NCBI GenBank assembly: GCA_910585075.1 | Contig: CAJUED010000080.1 | Location: forward strand, 1-10,904 | Origin: an uncultured Lachnospiraceae bacterium | GTDB lineage: Bacteria; Bacillota; Clostridia; Lachnospirales; Lachnospiraceae | Direction of reading: 5' to 3' | Length of the DNA stretch: 10,904 nucleotides | Shown here: positions 8,264 through 10,904 of the stretch, piece by piece | Layout: every line of letters begins with the position of its first letter | Numbering within the stretch: position 1 is the stretch's first letter | Notes under the pieces: model-generated | Told to the model about the DNA's origin: nothing | The model's database searches: none | The model's input: the letters and a program-made list of their open reading frames with translations, nothing else | Program-made: the position numbers and the translations under genes

Positions 8264-8764
8264 TTGTCCCAAACAATGTCCAAAGCAGCCGGCAGAGCCT
8301 CTCCCCGTAAAGGCAGATCCTGCAGGAGTCCGGCAGCCATACTGAAAAATGAGCATGGGGATGTCAACTATTTCAGTACCGTAGTGTTCATCTTCATTGC
8401 GGTGCTCCTGCTGGCTTTCATCCTGAACCTGTTCAGCATCATCTCCACCAAACAGGAGCTGGATCACTGTGCAGACCAGATGGTGAAACAGATCCAGCTC
8501 TCCGGAGGGATCAACGGGGAAACAGATCAGCTTTTTCAGTTCCTCTGTTCTCAGATCGAGGGGGCTGAAAATATCTCCTATACCATTGACACCTCCTACA
8601 AGTCGCCCACCCCGTCCGGCATGAGCCGGGCCATCCAGCTGGGCACCCCTTTTTACATCACCATCACGGGCAGGGCAAAGCTGGGAGGCTTCTGGAACTT
8701 CAACCTGGTGAACATCACGGTTGTCTCCAGAGGGGCAGGCGTCAGTGAGCATTACTGGAAGTGA
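8264..8764 (+). CDS. DUF4320/TadE-like membrane protein of conjugative element
   Basis: 166-residue protein. I chose the TTG at 8264 because AGAAAGGCGGTG (8244-8255), differing at one base from the ideal Shine-Dalgarno, ends at the right distance; the ATG at 8276 is further away but possible. A basic N-terminal stretch (residues 1-28) is followed by NEHGDVNYFS and one membrane helix at about 36-60, then a short coiled helix with LDHCADQM and an outside domain of about 100 residues rich in beta-strand patterns. This is the layout of TadE-like minor pseudopilins and of the DUF4320 family I recall from clostridial elements. It probably sits in the membrane as part of a pilus-like or mating apparatus; that role is inferred. 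The stop is next to the following gene, and the two proteins share the (H/R)GDhxxF pattern before the helix. Confidence 0.78.
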   Translation: MSQTMSKAAGRASPRKGRSCRSPAAILKNEHGDVNYFSTVVFIFIAVLLLAFILNLFSIISTKQELDHCADQMVKQIQLSGGINGETDQLFQFLCSQIEGAENISYTIDTSYKSPTPSGMSRAIQLGTPFYITITGRAKLGGFWNFNLVNITVVSRGAGVSEHYWK

Positions 8765-8772
8765 GGTGGCCC

Positions 8773-9288
8773 ATGAAGAAACCGTTCCAATGGATGAAAA
8801 GAGGCACAGGCCGGAATCCCCTCGGAAATGACCGCGGGGATATTTCTGTCTTTACCTGCTTTTTTGTAGTGGGGATCGTGATGCTGGTCTCCTTCCTGCT
8901 GCTGTACGCCTCCATCCGCATCACCTGCATCAACATCCGTAACGGCGCAAAGATGGAGCTGAACAACCTGAGCGCCAGCATCTATGCAGATACCTACCGT
9001 TCCCAGAGGGAGACCAATTTCAGCGAATACTTAAATACCCTCTACTCCAGCAGCGATTATACCGCCATGCTGGAAGACATGGTGACAGACGGCCTTGCAA
9101 ACAAGATCCCTCTCTCCACGGATGACTACCGGGTAAGGGATATCCGACTTTCGTTCCATGTGACAGGCGACCGGGTGGAGTATGTGTTCACCTGCAATGT
9201 CGAGTTCTATGTCTACATGTTCGGCCACTCCTATCCTGCCATTATCCGGCCCGTGGAGCTGACCGGCTACCACAACACCAAATTTTAG
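8773..9288 (+). CDS. TadE-like single-pass membrane protein, second copy type
   Basis: 171 residues from ATG 8773, served by GAGGTGG at 8763-8769. A GTG at 8761 would add four residues (MRWP) and overlap the previous stop, which is also possible. A basic start (MKKPFQWMKRG) precedes NDRGDISVFT, then a long hydrophobic helix at about 24-49, then an outside domain with many Tyr, Asn and Ser and a YVFTCNVEFYVYMFG strand near the end. Its layout mirrors the gene just upstream (basic start, RGD-like turn, one helix, beta-rich exterior), so the two look like distant paralogues or pilin-like partners. The tight spacing indicates translational coupling. The function is not known to me; a minor pseudopilin-like role in the transfer apparatus is the best guess. 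Confidence 0.72.
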   Translation: MKKPFQWMKRGTGRNPLGNDRGDISVFTCFFVVGIVMLVSFLLLYASIRITCINIRNGAKMELNNLSASIYADTYRSQRETNFSEYLNTLYSSSDYTAMLEDMVTDGLANKIPLSTDDYRVRDIRLSFHVTGDRVEYVFTCNVEFYVYMFGHSYPAIIRPVELTGYHNTKF

Positions 9289-9330
9289 GCTGCGAAAGAC
9301 AGCCGCCAGACATGAAAGGAGCTTATGCTT

Positions 9331-9447
9331 ATGAAAAAACTGTTTACATCCAAAAAATTCATCCTTACCACCCTGTTCACCGCCCTTGCCGGTTTCCTGG
9401 CATTCCGCTTCATCGGACGCCGCAGGGCAGCAGGCAGCAGTTTATGA
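9331..9447 (+). CDS. 38-residue membrane peptide, hypothetical
   Basis: A small reading frame between the second TadE-like gene and the DUF6550-like gene. AAAGGAG (9315-9321) lies 9 bases before ATG 9331; an ATG at 9325 in the same frame is too close to that site. The peptide begins MKKLFTSKKF, has a hydrophobic helix of about 18 residues (ILTTLFTALAGFLAFRFI) and ends with an Arg-rich GRRRAAGSSL. The positive charges at both ends leave topology open. It sits in the same operon as its neighbours, 42 bases after the previous stop. Codon use (GCC, CTG, TTC, CGC) matches the GC-rich backbone, unlike the overlapping frame from 9312, which gives an odd His/Pro/Arg sequence. No family is recognised. 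Confidence 0.62.
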   Translation: MKKLFTSKKFILTTLFTALAGFLAFRFIGRRRAAGSSL

Positions 9448-9494
9448 CGGCCGGACTGACAATGCCTCATAAAATTTCATCTTCTGTTGAAAAA

Positions 9495-9515
9495 CCTTAC
9501 TTTAAAACCGTAAGG
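9495..9515 (+). promoter_or_regulatory. Small stem-loop upstream of the DUF6550-like gene
   Basis: CCTTAC (9495-9500) and GTAAGG (9510-9515) form a 6-bp stem with a 9-base A/T-rich loop, 15 bases before the AAAAGGAGATGA ribosome binding site. The 100 bases here are AT-richer than the flanking genes. It could tune translation or mRNA stability; chance is possible. Confidence 0.3.
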
Positions 9516-9549
9516 GATATACAGAAAGAAAAAAGGAGATGACTGCCAT

Positions 9550-10128
9550 ATGAAGAAAATTTTAAGATCCAGAGGATTCCTTGTCACAGTCCTTTCTGTT
9601 TCCTGTATCGCCATCCTCGCCGTCTGCTGGCTGGTGAGCCGGGATACAAAGACCGGCTTCCTGCCGGATGAACAGCCCCCGGAGACCGTCCAGGAGGAAT
9701 GGAAGGATACCCCGGATGTCACGGATTCCGCTGGAGGTTCCCAGAACCGTACAGATGCCGGGATCCCCGGCCAGAACAGCGCAGAGGAAAAGCTGGAGGG
9801 ATACCCGAAGGTGGCGGAGGAATCCGGACAGGAGATCGTGATCGACTTTGTTCCCGAAGAAACAAAGGATGAAACGCCTCCCCCGCCCCCGGAAGGCAGG
9901 ACTGTCACGGCAGACCCTGGCGGGGAGCATCCTGTAAACCCGGCCCCGGAGACAGCCTCCGCACCTGCAGAGACCGGAAAAGAAGATCCCCCTGCCCCCG
10001 GCTCCACCAATGAAAACGGCGCCGTATACGATCCCGTATTCGGCTGGGTAGTTCCCGGACAGGTCAACCAGTCTTCCATAGACAGCAGCGGAGACCCCAG
10101 CAAGATGGTCGGGAACATGGGGAACTGA
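9550..10128 (+). CDS. DUF6550-like membrane-anchored Pro/Glu-rich protein
   Basis: 192 residues from ATG 9550, with AAAAGGAGATGA just upstream (9531-9542). The start MKKILRSRGF leads into one membrane helix at about 10-29. A long, probably disordered exterior follows, rich in Pro, Glu, Gly, Thr and Asp and including a PPPPPEG run near residue 115. It ends in a conserved-looking motif, VYDPVFGWVVPGQ followed by DSSGDPSKMVGNMG. That C-terminal motif is what I associate with the DUF6550 family of clostridial conjugative elements, from memory. The long stalk with a C-terminal motif suggests a protein that reaches through the cell wall to contact a partner outside; no enzyme motif is seen. It is the last gene before the terminator at 10177. 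Confidence 0.75.
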   Translation: MKKILRSRGFLVTVLSVSCIAILAVCWLVSRDTKTGFLPDEQPPETVQEEWKDTPDVTDSAGGSQNRTDAGIPGQNSAEEKLEGYPKVAEESGQEIVIDFVPEETKDETPPPPPEGRTVTADPGGEHPVNPAPETASAPAETGKEDPPAPGSTNENGAVYDPVFGWVVPGQVNQSSIDSSGDPSKMVGNMGN

Positions 10129-10176
10129 TGATGCTCTGCAGAGTATCACAGATACACAACTGAATACTGAAACCGG

Positions 10177-10207
10177 AAAACCGCCTCCCGATGGCGGTTT
10201 TCTTTTG
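10177..10207 (+). terminator. Intrinsic terminator after the DUF6550-like gene
   Basis: A perfect 9-bp inverted repeat (AAAACCGCC 10177-10185 / GGCGGTTTT 10193-10201) has a 7-base loop and is followed by CTTTTG. It lies 48 bases after the stop and closes the operon that starts at 8264. The next gene therefore probably needs its own promoter in 10208-10265, where I see no convincing -35/-10 pair. Confidence 0.8.
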
Positions 10208-10279
10208 TGCATCAATCCACAGAAAACACATCGGCAATACGTTTTTCTGTCACATAAAAAGATTGGAGTGTGATACTGT

Positions 10280-10904
10280 TTGAAACGCTTTTATGCCCTC
10301 CTCAGCACTGCCGCCCTTCTGCTCTGCCTGTGTTCCTCACAGGCTCTTGCTTCCGGACAGGGCAACCTTGATGGAGGAGGCGGCAACATGAACCAGGGCA
10401 CTTCCACCAACTTCTGGTCTCCCGGAAATGACGGGGTAAGGGTAACGGTGGTGGATGCCCAGTCCGGAGCTGCCGTGAGTACGCCGGTGGATTTCGCCAA
10501 CCGAAGCCAGTCCTCCGCAATGCTTCATTTTGGCAAGGTGAACAAGATCCAGTACCGGGATGGGGCTTCGCTCTCCTTACAGTCCGGCGTACCCTATAAC
10601 TGCCGCCAGCCCGCCTATTCCATGCCGGCCATCATAACCAGCAACAGCCGGCCTGCCACCATTGAAGCCATCAAGCGCTATTTCTGTTCGGAGTATGCCT
10701 GCATGATGGTGGCGGATGCCGCAGGTGTCAGCTATGAGCGTATGCTGTCAGGAGAATATAAGATCCTTTTAGAACCCATTGCCTACGTCACTTTTAACGG
10801 GGCAAAATACGCCTTTACGGCAACGGAGGCGGCACTCTATGACCAGCTCTCCGGCGGCTCCCTGCGGAGTAAGCTGCCCTCGGTAGCGTTCCAGAATCTC
10901 CCCC
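10280..10904 (+). CDS. Secreted ICE-associated protein with signal peptide, 3' partial
   Basis: The frame is open from TTG 10280 to the window end (208 codons). The frame has a stop at 10271-10273, so TTG 10280 is the only start that keeps the signal peptide; GGAG at 10265-10268 serves it. The signal peptide reads KRFYALLSTAALLLCLCSS followed by QALA-SG, a good signal peptidase I site near residue 25. The mature start is Gly/Asn-rich (GNLDGGGGNMNQG), then a beta-rich region with NDGVRVTVVDAQSGAAV, and later EAIKRYFCSEYACMMVADAAG and YAFTATEAALYDQLSGG. I recall similar large secreted proteins in clostridial conjugative elements, but no function. It is probably exported and may be surface-bound; any sorting signal would lie beyond the window. 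A role in cell contact during mating is a guess. Confidence 0.8.
   Translation, partial: MKRFYALLSTAALLLCLCSSQALASGQGNLDGGGGNMNQGTSTNFWSPGNDGVRVTVVDAQSGAAVSTPVDFANRSQSSAMLHFGKVNKIQYRDGASLSLQSGVPYNCRQPAYSMPAIITSNSRPATIEAIKRYFCSEYACMMVADAAGVSYERMLSGEYKILLEPIAYVTFNGAKYAFTATEAALYDQLSGGSLRSKLPSVAFQNLP

Larger units (their letters stand above)
8156..8315 (+). repeat. Pair of interleaved short direct repeats around the DUF4320-like gene start
   Basis: TCCCCGTAAAGGCA occurs exactly at 8156-8169 and 8302-8315 (14 bases). AAAGCAGCCG occurs at 8203-8212 and 8282-8291 (10 bases). The two repeats appear in opposite order in the two places. The second copies lie inside the first 20 codons of the DUF4320-like gene. 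This suggests a small local duplication or rearrangement, possibly linked to cargo insertion next door; coincidence is not excluded. Confidence 0.5.
1..10904. mobile_element. Fragment of a clostridial integrative conjugative element (backbone plus cargo)
   Basis: The whole window is best read as the interior of an ICE. The plus-strand genes for a VirD4-like coupling protein, an S1-repeat protein, TadE/DUF4320-like proteins, a DUF6550-like protein and a secreted protein resemble sets that travel together in conjugative elements of gut Clostridia. A minus-strand, AT-rich nuclease-STAND gene sits among them as probable cargo. No integrase, relaxase, VirB4, oriT or att site is visible, so element family and boundaries cannot be given. 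The assignment rests on recognised protein families, not on element ends. Confidence 0.75.

Noticed and set aside
8258..8752. Minus-strand frame of 164 codons opposite the DUF4320-like gene
   Set aside because: It mirrors the real gene almost exactly, has no membrane or domain pattern, and the plus-strand frame has a strong ribosome site.
9312..9542. Plus-strand frame of 76 codons between the second TadE-like and DUF6550-like genes
   Set aside because: Its product is His/Pro/Arg-rich with no domain and overlaps the better-supported 38-residue membrane peptide in another frame. Its ATG lies before the AAAGGAG site, not after it. A sub-frame from 9462 (26 residues) has no ribosome site.
9477..10215. 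Two minus-strand frames of about 215 codons opposite the DUF6550-like gene
   Set aside because: They are antisense to a Pro/Glu-rich disordered stretch, which leaves few stops on the other strand; there is no domain or good start.
1..10904. CRISPR array, tRNA, rRNA or insertion-sequence ends
   Set aside because: I saw no regularly spaced repeats, no tRNA cloverleaf, no rRNA-like sequence and no transposase or IS-type inverted ends around the cargo gene.

Overview
The window looks like an 11-kb piece of an integrative conjugative element (ICE) from a gut-type Clostridia/Lachnospiraceae-like Bacillota genome. This rests on protein resemblance: a VirD4-type coupling protein of the clostridial kind, an S1-repeat protein, DUF4320/TadE-like proteins and a DUF6550-like protein. 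Shine-Dalgarno sequences close to the AGAAAGGAGGTGA type, TTG starts and compact co-directional genes fit too. No integrase, relaxase, attachment site or RNA gene is visible, so the element type is inferred.

Layout. (1) 1-1715, plus strand: the VirD4-like ATPase, 5' end outside the window. (2) 1786-3396, plus: a protein with a long acidic disordered N-terminus and three S1/OB-like modules, ended by a two-way terminator at 3414-3443. (3) 3452-8005, minus: one very large AT-rich gene for a 1517-residue protein with an N-terminal PD-(D/E)xK-like nuclease, a central STAND-type NTPase and roughly 1000 residues of helical C-terminus. It is a probable Avs-like anti-phage protein and the most interesting item here. 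(4) 8006-8263: divergent intergenic region with candidate promoters in both directions, a stem-loop and short repeats. (5) 8264-10128, plus: two small TadE/pseudopilin-like membrane proteins, a 38-residue membrane peptide and a DUF6550-like lipid-anchor-free membrane protein with a Pro/Glu-rich exterior, closed by a terminator at 10177-10207. (6) 10280-10904, plus: the start of a secreted protein with a clear signal peptide, cut by the window end.

How it fits together. The GC-rich plus-strand genes look like conjugation backbone: coupling ATPase, accessory S1 protein, envelope/pilus-like proteins and a surface protein. The nuclease-STAND gene is opposite in strand and clearly different in base composition. 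It has its own ribosome binding site and candidate promoter, and a terminator separates it from the gene on its left. This is what a defence cargo gene inserted between two backbone modules should look like. The nuclease and NTPase motifs are seen directly; the defence role is inferred from family architecture.
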